Shown here piece after piece: positions 1 through 7,374 of a stretch of DNA of 19,462 nucleotides (position 1 is the stretch's first letter; each line of letters begins with the position of its first letter). The notes under the pieces are model-generated. The model ran no database searches. It was given only the letters and a program-made list of their open reading frames with translations, and was not told where the DNA came from. The stretch spans positions 1-19,462 of the forward strand of contig WJLP01000046.1 of the NCBI GenBank assembly GCA_014728435.1. The letters are read 5' to 3'. The stretch comes from Candidatus Uhrbacteria bacterium. Lineage in GTDB: Bacteria > Patescibacteriota > Patescibacteriia > 2-12-FULL-60-25. Both the position numbers and the translations under genes were made by a program.

Positions 1-2
1 AG

Positions 3-1607
3 CCTCGTGAGCTGACAGAAGAAGAAAGTGAGGAATTAGAGCAATCCGCGGCTCAAGCTAAAACCAGAGCCGAATTATTTTTGGCTGACGTAGTCAACAA
101 CCCGGACAGCTTCAATAAAAAACTTGAAGAGGTGCCGGAAGATCAAAACTTACTGGAAGACAGCGGTGATTTGGGTTTTATCAAAGACAAGCCCGAATAC
201 CAAGAAATCTATGAAGTTGTTAAGGATGCGGATGTCGGCCAAGTTTACCCAACCGTTATAGGCACGCAAACCGCTGAAGCTGTAGTTAAAATCGAAGAAA
301 AATCCGAAACCGGCAAAGAAGTCAGCGCTCGCCATCTTTTAATACAATGGAACGGCTCCATGCAGGCGCCCACAACAACAACCAGAACCAAAGAAGAAGC
401 TCTGACTTTAATCCAAAGTATTAAAGAAGATTCTACCGCGGAAAATTTCGAAGCCAAAGTCAAAGAACTTTCTGAAGAGCCCGGCGCGGACTCATCCGGC
501 GGCGATTTGGGCTGGTTTGCCAAAGGAGTGATGGTTGAGCCTTTTGAAGAGGCTGTCTTTCCTCAGGAAGTGGGCACAATAACCGAACCGATTGAAACCG
601 ATTTTGGTTATCACCTTATCTATAAAATGGATGAAAGGGGCGTAGAAGATGTGCGTGTCAGCGCAGCATTGTTCGGCAAGTTGACTCGCGATGATGTCGT
701 TCCGCCGCCCGAACCCTTTAAACGCACCGAACTTACCGGCAAGCAATTGGAGCACGCGCAAATAGAATTCAACCCTCGTTCGGGCGCTCCGGAGGTGGGC
801 TTGCAATTTAACGATGAGGGCGCGGATTTATTCGCCGAAATCACCCGCGAAAACGTGGGTAATCCGGTCGCCATCTATCTCGACGGCGAACCGATTTCCG
901 TACCCACGGTCAACCAGGAAATCTTGGGCGGCCGCGCCGTAATAACCGGCAACTTTACCGTGTCAGAGGCCAAGCTCTTGGCCCAGCGCCTGCAGGCCGG
1001 CGCTTTGCCCGTGCCTATCGAACTGATTGCCCAACAAACTGTCGGCGCTTCATTGGGCAAAGACTCTGTTAGCTCATCGCTTGTTGCGGGCATGTACGGC
1101 TTTCTGCTTGTCGCGCTATTCATGCTACTTATGTATCGCGTGCCCGGCATAATCGCCATCTTGTCGCTCACTATCTACGCGTCAATAGTCTTTGCCATTT
1201 TTAAAACCATACCCGTTACGCTGACCCTCTCCGGAATCGCCGGTTTGATCCTCTCCGTGGGTATGGCGGTGGACGCCAACGTACTCATCTTTGAAAGGTT
1301 GAAAGAAGAATTAAAAGGTAAAAAACCGTTTTCCACGGCCATTGAAGAAGCATTCAGGCGCGCCTGGCCCAGTATCCGCGACGGCAATCTGACGACCCTT
1401 ATATCTTGCACGGTCTTATTCTGGTTTACTTCATCGGTTGTAAAAGGTTTCGCGCTCACGCTTGGAATCGGTGTTGTAATCTCCATGTTTACAGCCATCG
1501 TAATCACCCGCAATTTGTTGCATTTTGTCTCCATACCCGAACTTACCAACAAAGCGCCGTGGTTCTTTTTGAAGCGCAAAGAGCCCAATGAGATAAAAGA
1601 GGATTAA
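3..1607 (+). CDS. secD: Protein translocase subunit SecD with inserted parvulin-type PPIase domains (5' partial)
   Basis: The frame is open to the left edge, so the true start and first membrane helix lie upstream; 534 residues are visible. SecD works with SecF in the inner membrane and uses the proton gradient to help pull secreted proteins out of SecYEG. The SecD signature is clear: TELTGKQL, GNFTVSEAKLLAQRLQAGAL, then five hydrophobic helices, with GMAVDANVLIFERLKEE carrying the conserved helix-4 aspartate. Ahead of this, within the P1 periplasmic region, lies a parvulin rotamase domain (SARHLLI, SSGGDLGWFAKG, FEEAVFPQEVGTITEPI, DFGYHLIYKMDE). A second, more degenerate copy precedes it (SGDLGFI followed by VGQVYPTVIGTQTAEAV) and starts before the window. 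secF follows after 82 bp. Identification as SecD is firm; whether the rotamase domains are catalytically active cannot be told. Confidence 0.93.
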   Translation, partial: PRELTEEESEELEQSAAQAKTRAELFLADVVNNPDSFNKKLEEVPEDQNLLEDSGDLGFIKDKPEYQEIYEVVKDADVGQVYPTVIGTQTAEAVVKIEEKSETGKEVSARHLLIQWNGSMQAPTTTTRTKEEALTLIQSIKEDSTAENFEAKVKELSEEPGADSSGGDLGWFAKGVMVEPFEEAVFPQEVGTITEPIETDFGYHLIYKMDERGVEDVRVSAALFGKLTRDDVVPPPEPFKRTELTGKQLEHAQIEFNPRSGAPEVGLQFNDEGADLFAEITRENVGNPVAIYLDGEPISVPTVNQEILGGRAVITGNFTVSEAKLLAQRLQAGALPVPIELIAQQTVGASLGKDSVSSSLVAGMYGFLLVALFMLLMYRVPGIIAILSLTIYASIVFAIFKTIPVTLTLSGIAGLILSVGMAVDANVLIFERLKEELKGKKPFSTAIEEAFRRAWPSIRDGNLTTLISCTVLFWFTSSVVKGFALTLGIGVVISMFTAIVITRNLLHFVSIPELTNKAPWFFLKRKEPNEIKED

Positions 1608-1622
1608 GCATAATAAACAATC

Positions 1623-1689
1623 GTCAAAGTCCAACGTCAAATATCATCATCACGCGACATTCGGCGATCGACATTCGATGAAATGAAAT
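1623..1689. repeat. Heptad-periodic intergenic array between secD and secF
   Basis: From 1623 the gap can be cut into 7-mers with related spacing: GTCAAAG TCCAACG TCAAATA, later CATTCGG CGATCGA CATTCGA. ACATTCG recurs 14 bp apart. The 7-bp phase runs up to the secF start codon. Degenerate and weaker than the other arrays in the window. Confidence 0.5.
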
Positions 1690-2592
1690 ATGAACATAGT
1701 TAAATATCGTTACATCTGGTACTCCATCTCCGCGGTTGTCATCGGGGCCTGCATTTTCGCCCTCCTGTCTTTCGGTTTAAACCAAGGTATTGATTTTGCG
1801 GGCGGCTCGCTCCTGTCTGTGCGCTACGAAGGAGAGCGCCCCACGGCCATCGAGGCTCAGCAAGTTCTCGAGCCGCTTGAATTGGGCGAGATCGTGGTAC
1901 AGCCGGTGGGGGAAACGGACATGAATTTCAGGATGCAGTCTTTAAAAGAGGATCAGCATCAGCAAGTTTTGTCGTTGCTTCAAGAATCATACGGCCAAAT
2001 AACCGAATTGCGCTTTGATTCCATAGGCCCGGTAATCGGTCAAGAGCTCAAATCAAACTCCTTAACCGCTTTGGTTATTGTCTTTATCGCCATCCTTATC
2101 TTTATCGGCTGGACATTCCGCAAGGTCTCCATTCCCGTGGCTTCCTGGAAATACGGATTAGTCACGGTTTTTGCCGCATTTCATGATGTCATTATCCCCG
2201 TGGGTATTTTTGCCTTTTTGGGTAAATTTTACGGACTGGAGATCGGTACATCGTTTATTGCCGCCATTCTCACGGTAATGGGTTATTCAATTAACGATAC
2301 AATCGTGGTATTCGACCGCGTGCGTGAAAATTTGCAAAAAACCAGCGGAACTTTCGTCGATATTGTCAACAAATCTCTTAATCAAACAATTCTAAGATCG
2401 ATAAATACTACGTTCACCACCTTATTGGCCTTGATCGCGGTTTATCTCTTTGGCGGTGAAAGCATTAAAGACTTTGCGCTCACGCTCATCATCGGCATCT
2501 TGGCCGGTACATACTCATCCATCTTTATCGCGTCCCCGTTATTGGTTACTATCTACAAATTCCAGCAAAAACGAAAAGCAAGCAAAGGCTAG
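1690..2592 (+). CDS. secF: Protein translocase subunit SecF
   Basis: 300 residues, usual length for SecF, the partner of SecD in the proton-driven export complex of the inner membrane. Visible parts: N-terminal helix (about 8-28), the GIDFAGGSLLSVRYEG signature of the periplasmic domain, and five further hydrophobic helices from about residue 125. GYSINDTIVVFDRVREN carries the aspartate of the proton path and SLNQTILRSINTTFTT carries the conserved arginine region. ATG at 1690 fits the N-terminus of the family. No Shine-Dalgarno sequence precedes it and the base before ATG is T. A terminator-like hairpin follows, so secD-secF likely forms a transcription unit of its own or the end of one. Confidence 0.97.
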   Translation: MNIVKYRYIWYSISAVVIGACIFALLSFGLNQGIDFAGGSLLSVRYEGERPTAIEAQQVLEPLELGEIVVQPVGETDMNFRMQSLKEDQHQQVLSLLQESYGQITELRFDSIGPVIGQELKSNSLTALVIVFIAILIFIGWTFRKVSIPVASWKYGLVTVFAAFHDVIIPVGIFAFLGKFYGLEIGTSFIAAILTVMGYSINDTIVVFDRVRENLQKTSGTFVDIVNKSLNQTILRSINTTFTTLLALIAVYLFGGESIKDFALTLIIGILAGTYSSIFIASPLLVTIYKFQQKRKASKG

Positions 2593-2618
2593 GCAATATC
2601 ATTTTTCAAGCTTAAATG

Positions 2619-2656
2619 GCAAGAGCGAACCAAACGGCTCTTGCTATTTTATATTT
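2619..2656 (+). terminator. Rho-independent-type terminator after secF
   Basis: Perfect 8-bp stem GCAAGAGC (2619-2626) / GCTCTTGC (2637-2644) with a 10-nt loop, followed by the T-rich tract TATTTTATATTT. It lies 27 bp past the secF stop. The stem is short and the T tract is interrupted, so it may be leaky. Confidence 0.65.
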
Positions 2657-2700
2657 GCCGCTTGGCGCCAATGAACGGCATTTTCGCGCTATTAAATTTG

Positions 2701-2709
2701 TGCTACAAT
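2701..2709 (+). promoter_or_regulatory. Extended -10 promoter of the membrane-protein gene at 2720
   Basis: TGCTACAAT matches the extended -10 form TGnTATAAT with one mismatch in the hexamer. No good -35 box is seen 17 bp upstream, which is usual for extended -10 promoters. Only 10 nt separate the hexamer from ATG 2720, so transcription would begin at or within about 3-5 nt of the start codon, giving a (near-)leaderless mRNA. Confidence 0.6.
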
Positions 2710-2719
2710 ATAGTTCATT

Positions 2720-4054
2720 ATGAACGAGTTTTTTACCCTTGATGTAGCCTCGTTTCTAGCCGCATTCGGCTCCAACCCTTTTACAGCCATGTACACGTTT
2801 TTTATATATGGCGGTTGGGTTGTGTTTCTGATTATTCTTATTTGGGCCGGTACCAAAATCTGGTTAAACTGGCGGCAGACAATAGCGGCTCGTTCCAAAG
2901 AGTTCATAACACTGGCCATCGATATACCGCGTCTGACCGAGAAAGACGCGGGCCAGTCGCTCAAAGCGGTGGAAAACATATTCTCGCATTTGGCGGGCGC
3001 GCACGCCCCCGCATCCTGGACTGAAACTTGGATTCAAGGTAAACATCAAGACCCGATTTCTTGCGAGATAATCTCCATAGAAGGCAACGTCCAGTTCATC
3101 ATCTACTGCCTGCGTCCTTTGCGCGATCTGGTTGAAGCGTCAATCTTCGCGCAGTACCCGGAGGCTGAAATAACGGAAGTGGATGATTATGCCAAAAATG
3201 TCCCCACTTGGTACCCGGATGCGGAATGGGATCTGTGGGGCACTGAAATGATTCCGGCCGGCGGCAAGCCCTCTTTTTATTCTTTGCGTACATACCCCTC
3301 TTTTGAACATACCATGTCCAGTGAACTGAAAGATCCTTTAGCGGTTTTACTCGAAGGCATGTCACGTATGGGTCCGGGTGAACAAGTTTGGGTACAACTG
3401 CTCTGTCTTCCCATCGATATCGGCACATATCAAAAAGAGGGTTCAAAAGTAATAAAAGAACTAAAAGGAGAAAAAGTGGTTAACCCGCCCAGCATGATTG
3501 AAAAGATCGTTTTAGCGCCCTTTAACTTGTTTATCTGGCTCGCCAATGAACTCATGGGAGGCGGCGGAGGCGGGGATGCTAAAGCGGACAATCCACTGCA
3601 AAATAAAATGTTGGCCTTAAGCCCGGGTGATAAAAAAGTCTTGGAAGCCGTGGAAAACAAGGTCTCCAAACTGGCGTTTAATTGTAAAATTCGCTTTATC
3701 TACGTTGGTAAAAAGAATGTTTTTAAAAAGCCCAAAATCGTTCAATCGCTTATCGGCTTTATCAAGCAGATGAACACCAATGACATGCTCTCGCTAAAGC
3801 CAGAGGCCAAACAAGTGGGCGTAAATGGGTCTTTACTCTTCATGAAAGACAAGCGAAACAGTGTGCGTAAACGCAAGCTGATTAAATATTATCAAGACCG
3901 CTCGATTTGGGATGGTAATGCGCCTTACTATCTTTGCACCGAAGAGTTGGCTACGCTTTGGCATTTTCCGCATACCTATCAAGTTAAAGCGCCGCAAGTC
4001 AAAAAACGTGAAATGAAATATACCGAACCCCCCATGAACCTTCCGTTTGCCTAA
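2720..4054 (+). CDS. Membrane-anchored protein, partner of the downstream VirD4-like ATPase
   Basis: 444 residues with no named family that I recognise with certainty. One strong membrane helix at about 24-46 (FFIYGGWVVFLIILIWAG) is followed by a long, probably cytoplasmic, mixed alpha/beta region. A glycine run lies at about residue 280 (MGGGGGGDA) and the C-terminal part is basic. Similar membrane proteins precede, or are fused to, TraG/VirD4-like ATPases in other CPR and Gram-positive genomes, and here the ATPase begins 118 bp downstream. This suggests a membrane anchor or coupling subunit for that ATPase; it is inference from context. The start is supported by the extended -10 box 10 nt upstream. 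No enzyme motif was seen. Confidence 0.8.
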   Translation: MNEFFTLDVASFLAAFGSNPFTAMYTFFIYGGWVVFLIILIWAGTKIWLNWRQTIAARSKEFITLAIDIPRLTEKDAGQSLKAVENIFSHLAGAHAPASWTETWIQGKHQDPISCEIISIEGNVQFIIYCLRPLRDLVEASIFAQYPEAEITEVDDYAKNVPTWYPDAEWDLWGTEMIPAGGKPSFYSLRTYPSFEHTMSSELKDPLAVLLEGMSRMGPGEQVWVQLLCLPIDIGTYQKEGSKVIKELKGEKVVNPPSMIEKIVLAPFNLFIWLANELMGGGGGGDAKADNPLQNKMLALSPGDKKVLEAVENKVSKLAFNCKIRFIYVGKKNVFKKPKIVQSLIGFIKQMNTNDMLSLKPEAKQVGVNGSLLFMKDKRNSVRKRKLIKYYQDRSIWDGNAPYYLCTEELATLWHFPHTYQVKAPQVKKREMKYTEPPMNLPFA

Positions 4055-4082
4055 CAAATTACACATAACAAAAATAAAAATC

Positions 4083-4167
4083 AGCTGACAGCAGATAGCA
4101 GTTAGCAAATAGCTAGCTATCAGCCATCAGCTCTGACCGCCTTTGGCGGTACCAGCTATCAGCTATT
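4083..4167. repeat. AGCTATC-type heptad array with embedded GACCGCC palindrome (copy 1)
   Basis: Consecutive 7-mers AGCTGAC AGCAGAT AGCAGTT AGCAAAT AGCTAGC run from 4083. They are followed by TATCAGC CATCAGC and then the palindrome ACCGCC-TTT-GGCGGT at 4136-4150. AGCTATCAGCTATT resumes on the other side. The palindrome ends 22 nt before ATG 4173. The 17-bp core GACCGCCTTTGGCGGTA is identical in two other gaps (8835-8851 and 12671-12687). Confidence 0.8.
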
Positions 4168-4172
4168 AAAGT

Positions 4173-6410
4173 ATGGTTGAATACGATCATGACCACGAAA
4201 ACGAGATAACTCTCTTTGCTGAAACCAACTTCCGCAACCAGCGGAGGCGCTTTGGAATTAAAACCGATGACCGCCGACGCCACTTGTATATCATCGGTAA
4301 AACCGGCATGGGTAAAACCGTTTTACAAGAAAATATGGTCATGTCCGATATCATGGCCGGGCATGGAGTCTGCTATATAGATCCGCACGGCGACACCGCT
4401 GAAAAACTTTTGGATTACATCCCGTCAAACCGCATTAACGACGTGGTATATTTCAATCCAGCCGATCTGGAGTTTCCGGTAGGCTTTAATATCCTCGAAT
4501 CTGTCGCCGAAGATCAAAAACATCTGGTAAGCAATGGTCTCATGGGAGTCTTTAAAAAAATCTGGCCCGATGTTTGGAGCTCGCGCATGGAATATATTTT
4601 GCAAAATTGCGTGATGGCACTGCTCGACTACCCGGGCGCTACCTTGCTGGGCATCAACCGCCTGCTGGTAGATGATGATTACCGCAAAAGAGTCGTAGCC
4701 AAAATCCGCGATCCGATTGTTAAAACTTTCTGGGTCGCGGAATTCGAATCATGGACCGATAAATACAAGGCCGAAGCATTGCCCGCCATTCAAAACAAAG
4801 TCGGCCAGTTTTTATCAGCATCCGTTATCCGCAATATCGTCGCGCAAGTCAAATCAACGGTGGAAATACGCCGTATCATGGACGAAGGCAAAATCTTTAT
4901 CGTCAATTTATCCAAGGGCCGTATCGGTGAAGATAACATGCGCCTGCTTGGCGGCATGATTATTGCCCGCATGCAGATGGCGGCCATGGAGCGGGTCAAT
5001 ATCCCCGAAGAAGACCGCCGCGATTTCTACCTCTTTGTCGACGAGTTCCAAAACTTCGCAACTGAATCATTCGCCTCCATCTTATCCGAGGCTCGCAAAT
5101 ACCGCTTAAGTCTCACTGTCGCTCACCAATACATCGAACAGCTCTCTGACGAAGTAAAAGCCGCGGTCATAGGCAACGTGGGCACATTGTTAACCTTCAG
5201 AGTCGGTTCAACAGACGCCGAATTCTTGGAAAAAGAGTTTTCGCCTCAATTCACTGCAGAAGATCTTATCAATCTGCCCAAGTACAACGTTTATCTCAAG
5301 CTGATGGTGGATGGCGTGGCCACCGCGCCTTTTTCGGCCACTACTTTGCCGCCCATGGCCAAGTTCACGGGTAATGCCGAAAAAGTCATTCAAGTTTCAC
5401 GTGAGCGTTATGCTATTCCGCGCGCCACTATCAATGAAAAAGTTTTGCGCTGGAGCGGAATGGAAGCCGCCGAATCTCTGCGCGAAGCGGCTCGGGCGGT
5501 TGACGAGGCGGCTGAAGATCAAGATTTGTCCAATGTTTCGGTGGCTGATTTGGTAACCGCGACAGCTCCAACAGAGGTTTCCGAACAAGCTCAAAGCGAT
5601 GAAGCTAAAAGCCCGGCGCAGTATTTGGAGGATGAGGAAGAAGATGATGATACCGGCGAATATCTTAAGATTTCACCCGAACGTCTCGAAGCTTTGCAAA
5701 AAATGGCCGGGGGCGGCCAGCAGAAAAAGAAAGACAAGCCGAAGTTCAAACACACCTGCTCTCGTTGCGGCAAAGTTTGGGAAATGCCGGTTCAACTCGA
5801 TCCCACGCGCCCCATGTATTGCGCGGATTGCCTGCCGATAATCAAAGAAGAACAAAAAAGCAAGGAAAAAATCAAAAAAATGGGGCCCGAACCCGAAGCG
5901 GATGACGCTGGCGCTAAAGATCGCCCGCCAAAGCGCAAAAAGCGCAATAAAGAACTCAATAAACCGCGTATCGTCGGCAAAATCGATTTACCGCCCATTT
6001 CCGAGCTGCCTCGTGATGAAGAAGATGCGGATGAACCCCCGTTTTTAGGCGGCGGCCTCGTGGGTGATATTGCCAAACAAAAGGGCAAAAATATCGAAAC
6101 ACGCAAACGCAAGATCGAACAAAAACTGGATGGAAAACAGAAAGAGCCTGAAAAACAAGGTAAACAAGCCCCGGCGGATAACCGAGCGGCCAAATCCGAA
6201 AAAAAACCAGAGCACAAAAAAGAGTCCGCGCCCGAATTTAATGAAAAGCCGGAATCACTGTTGGTATTTAAAACAGATAAGCCTCAAGAAACAAATCCGC
6301 TGGACAAGCGCCGTTCGCATGGCATTCGCAGTGATGCGTCGGCACAGCAACCTCGCGGCTCAAACGGCCCCACCACTTTAAATCCGGGCTCCAAAGTAAC
6401 CTTTTCATAG
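4173..6410 (+). CDS. VirD4/TraG-like ATPase with C-terminal zinc ribbon
   Basis: 745 residues. It belongs to the FtsK/HerA-type P-loop ATPases related to type IV secretion coupling proteins (VirD4, TraG/TraD), hexameric motors that move DNA or protein at a membrane. Walker A is GKTGMGKT at 42-49. Walker B is YLFVDEFQNF with D290-E291, followed by the TraG-type stretch SEARKYRLSLTVAHQYIEQL. There is no membrane helix of its own; the preceding gene supplies one. After the motor (to about 410) come an acidic region, a four-cysteine zinc ribbon (C529, C532, C550, C553; CSRCGKVW and MYCADC) and a long charged low-complexity tail. No other type IV secretion gene is in the window, so the substrate is unknown. 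The start has no Shine-Dalgarno sequence. Confidence 0.88.
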   Translation: MVEYDHDHENEITLFAETNFRNQRRRFGIKTDDRRRHLYIIGKTGMGKTVLQENMVMSDIMAGHGVCYIDPHGDTAEKLLDYIPSNRINDVVYFNPADLEFPVGFNILESVAEDQKHLVSNGLMGVFKKIWPDVWSSRMEYILQNCVMALLDYPGATLLGINRLLVDDDYRKRVVAKIRDPIVKTFWVAEFESWTDKYKAEALPAIQNKVGQFLSASVIRNIVAQVKSTVEIRRIMDEGKIFIVNLSKGRIGEDNMRLLGGMIIARMQMAAMERVNIPEEDRRDFYLFVDEFQNFATESFASILSEARKYRLSLTVAHQYIEQLSDEVKAAVIGNVGTLLTFRVGSTDAEFLEKEFSPQFTAEDLINLPKYNVYLKLMVDGVATAPFSATTLPPMAKFTGNAEKVIQVSRERYAIPRATINEKVLRWSGMEAAESLREAARAVDEAAEDQDLSNVSVADLVTATAPTEVSEQAQSDEAKSPAQYLEDEEEDDDTGEYLKISPERLEALQKMAGGGQQKKKDKPKFKHTCSRCGKVWEMPVQLDPTRPMYCADCLPIIKEEQKSKEKIKKMGPEPEADDAGAKDRPPKRKKRNKELNKPRIVGKIDLPPISELPRDEEDADEPPFLGGGLVGDIAKQKGKNIETRKRKIEQKLDGKQKEPEKQGKQAPADNRAAKSEKKPEHKKESAPEFNEKPESLLVFKTDKPQETNPLDKRRSHGIRSDASAQQPRGSNGPTTLNPGSKVTFS

Positions 6411-6417
6411 CAATACT

Positions 6418-6500
6418 GTGAGCTGATAGCCATAACTCAGGGAAACGCCCTCGCAAACAGAATCCGCCAACCGCTATCCGCTAACTACTATCAGCTATCT
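6418..6500. repeat. Intergenic heptad array before the hydrolase gene
   Basis: The gap holds GAGCTGATAGCC near its left end and CCGCTAT CCGCTAA CTACTAT CAGCTAT near its right end, again with a 7-bp period. The left part is the reverse complement of the AGCTATC motif, so the two ends could pair. A short GGG/CCC inverted repeat (CAGGGAAACGCCCTCG) lies between them. No promoter is obvious. Confidence 0.6.
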
Positions 6501-6506
6501 TCATAT

Positions 6507-7181
6507 ATGGAAACCATCAACTACACAACTTTAGATAATGTCCGCATTGTCGGCAATTGGTCGCCCTCACCCACTACCATCGGTGTGGCCATTTTATTGC
6601 ACATGATGCCCCTTGACCGTAAATCCTGGTCAGCCTTTCAAGAAGTGCTTGGCCGCCACAATATCGCCTCACTGGCCATTGATATGCGCGGACACGGTGA
6701 AAGCAACAAAACCGTAGAAGGTGTTAGCTTGGATTATAAAAAGTTCAGCGACGAAGAACATCACAAGTATCTTTACGATGTAATCGGAGCCTTGAATTGG
6801 CTGGAAGAAAAGGGGTATGCTAAAAGTCAGATCATGATGGTCGGCGCTTCTATCGGTGCCAATATCGCCATTTGGGCGCTCGAGGAAGAGCCGATCTTGA
6901 CCGGAGCGGTTCTCATGTCGCCGGGTGATTACCGGGGTATCAATGCCGCCGAAAAGGCGGAATACACCAAAGCGCACCATGCAATCTGGGCGGCCGGCTC
7001 TGACTCCGATGATCCGGATGCTTATGAAATGGCGCAAGAGGTTGTAGAAAAAAGCGCCTCGGACCGCAAAAAATTTGTGCCCTATAAAAACGCCGGGCAT
7101 GGAATCCACTTATTCACAGCAGATCCGGAACTCATGGAAAATCTGGCAACTTGGATGGAAGAATCGTACGGTCGCGTGTAA
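6507..7181 (+). CDS. Alpha/beta-hydrolase (dienelactone hydrolase / serine esterase-like)
   Basis: 224 residues, a compact alpha/beta-hydrolase. Visible landmarks: DMRGHGESN (59-67) after the early strands, the nucleophile elbow MVGASIGANIA with Ser115, AAGSDSDDP as the likely site of the acid residue (Asp166 or a neighbour), and NAGHGIHLF with the catalytic His198. No signal peptide, so it is probably cytoplasmic. It resembles the serine aminopeptidase S33/BAAT group, but the substrate cannot be deduced. It is flanked by repeat-filled gaps on both sides and shows no functional link to its neighbours. ATG at 6507 is preceded by T and lacks a Shine-Dalgarno sequence. Confidence 0.88.
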   Translation: METINYTTLDNVRIVGNWSPSPTTIGVAILLHMMPLDRKSWSAFQEVLGRHNIASLAIDMRGHGESNKTVEGVSLDYKKFSDEEHHKYLYDVIGALNWLEEKGYAKSQIMMVGASIGANIAIWALEEEPILTGAVLMSPGDYRGINAAEKAEYTKAHHAIWAAGSDSDDPDAYEMAQEVVEKSASDRKKFVPYKNAGHGIHLFTADPELMENLATWMEESYGRV

Positions 7182-7298
7182 CGAGCTCAAACCGGCAATT
7201 ACCAATTGATTATTTGGTCATCTTGAAATTGGCTATATAACCCGCTTTTAAGATTATAAATTTTAATGTATGCGGAACCCCGCCGGATAGCGGTGATT

Positions 7299-7345
7299 GG
7301 TTATTAATTATTGGTTATTGATAATTTTATAGGTTATTGGTTATT
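7299..7345. repeat. GGTTATT-type heptad array upstream of the carboxypeptidase gene
   Basis: GGTTATT AATTATT GGTTATT GATAATT, then after a small phase slip GGTTATT GGTTATT. Only this locus uses this heptamer. The rest of the 193-bp gap (7182-7298) is AT-rich and holds a GC-rich stretch CCCCGCCGGATAGCGG with short self-complementarity; no gene is visible there. Confidence 0.75.
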
Positions 7346-7365
7346 TTCCAATTTTGTGGCAAAAT
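7337..7365 (+). promoter_or_regulatory. Possible promoter of the D,D-carboxypeptidase gene
   Basis: TTGGTT at 7337-7342, 17 bp, then CAAAAT at 7360-7365 preceded by TGG (extended -10). The -10 box ends 9 nt before ATG 7375, so the leader would be a few nucleotides at most. The -35 box is formed by the heptad array. Weak match. Confidence 0.4.
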
Positions 7366-7374
7366 AAAAAGTAC

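Noticed and set aside
2450..2674. Plus-strand frame overlapping the end of secF
   Set aside because: It is an alternate frame of secF running into the terminator; no family resemblance.
4083..4167. CRISPR array
   Set aside because: Units are 7 bp, degenerate and contiguous, with no spacers and no cas genes.
5792..6217. Minus-strand open frame opposite the ATPase tail, and similar minus-strand frames elsewhere
   Set aside because: They lie inside well-supported plus-strand genes, have biased low-complexity composition and match no family.
7354..7374. TTG start of the carboxypeptidase
   Set aside because: It would place seven polar residues before a signal peptide that begins cleanly at ATG 7375.
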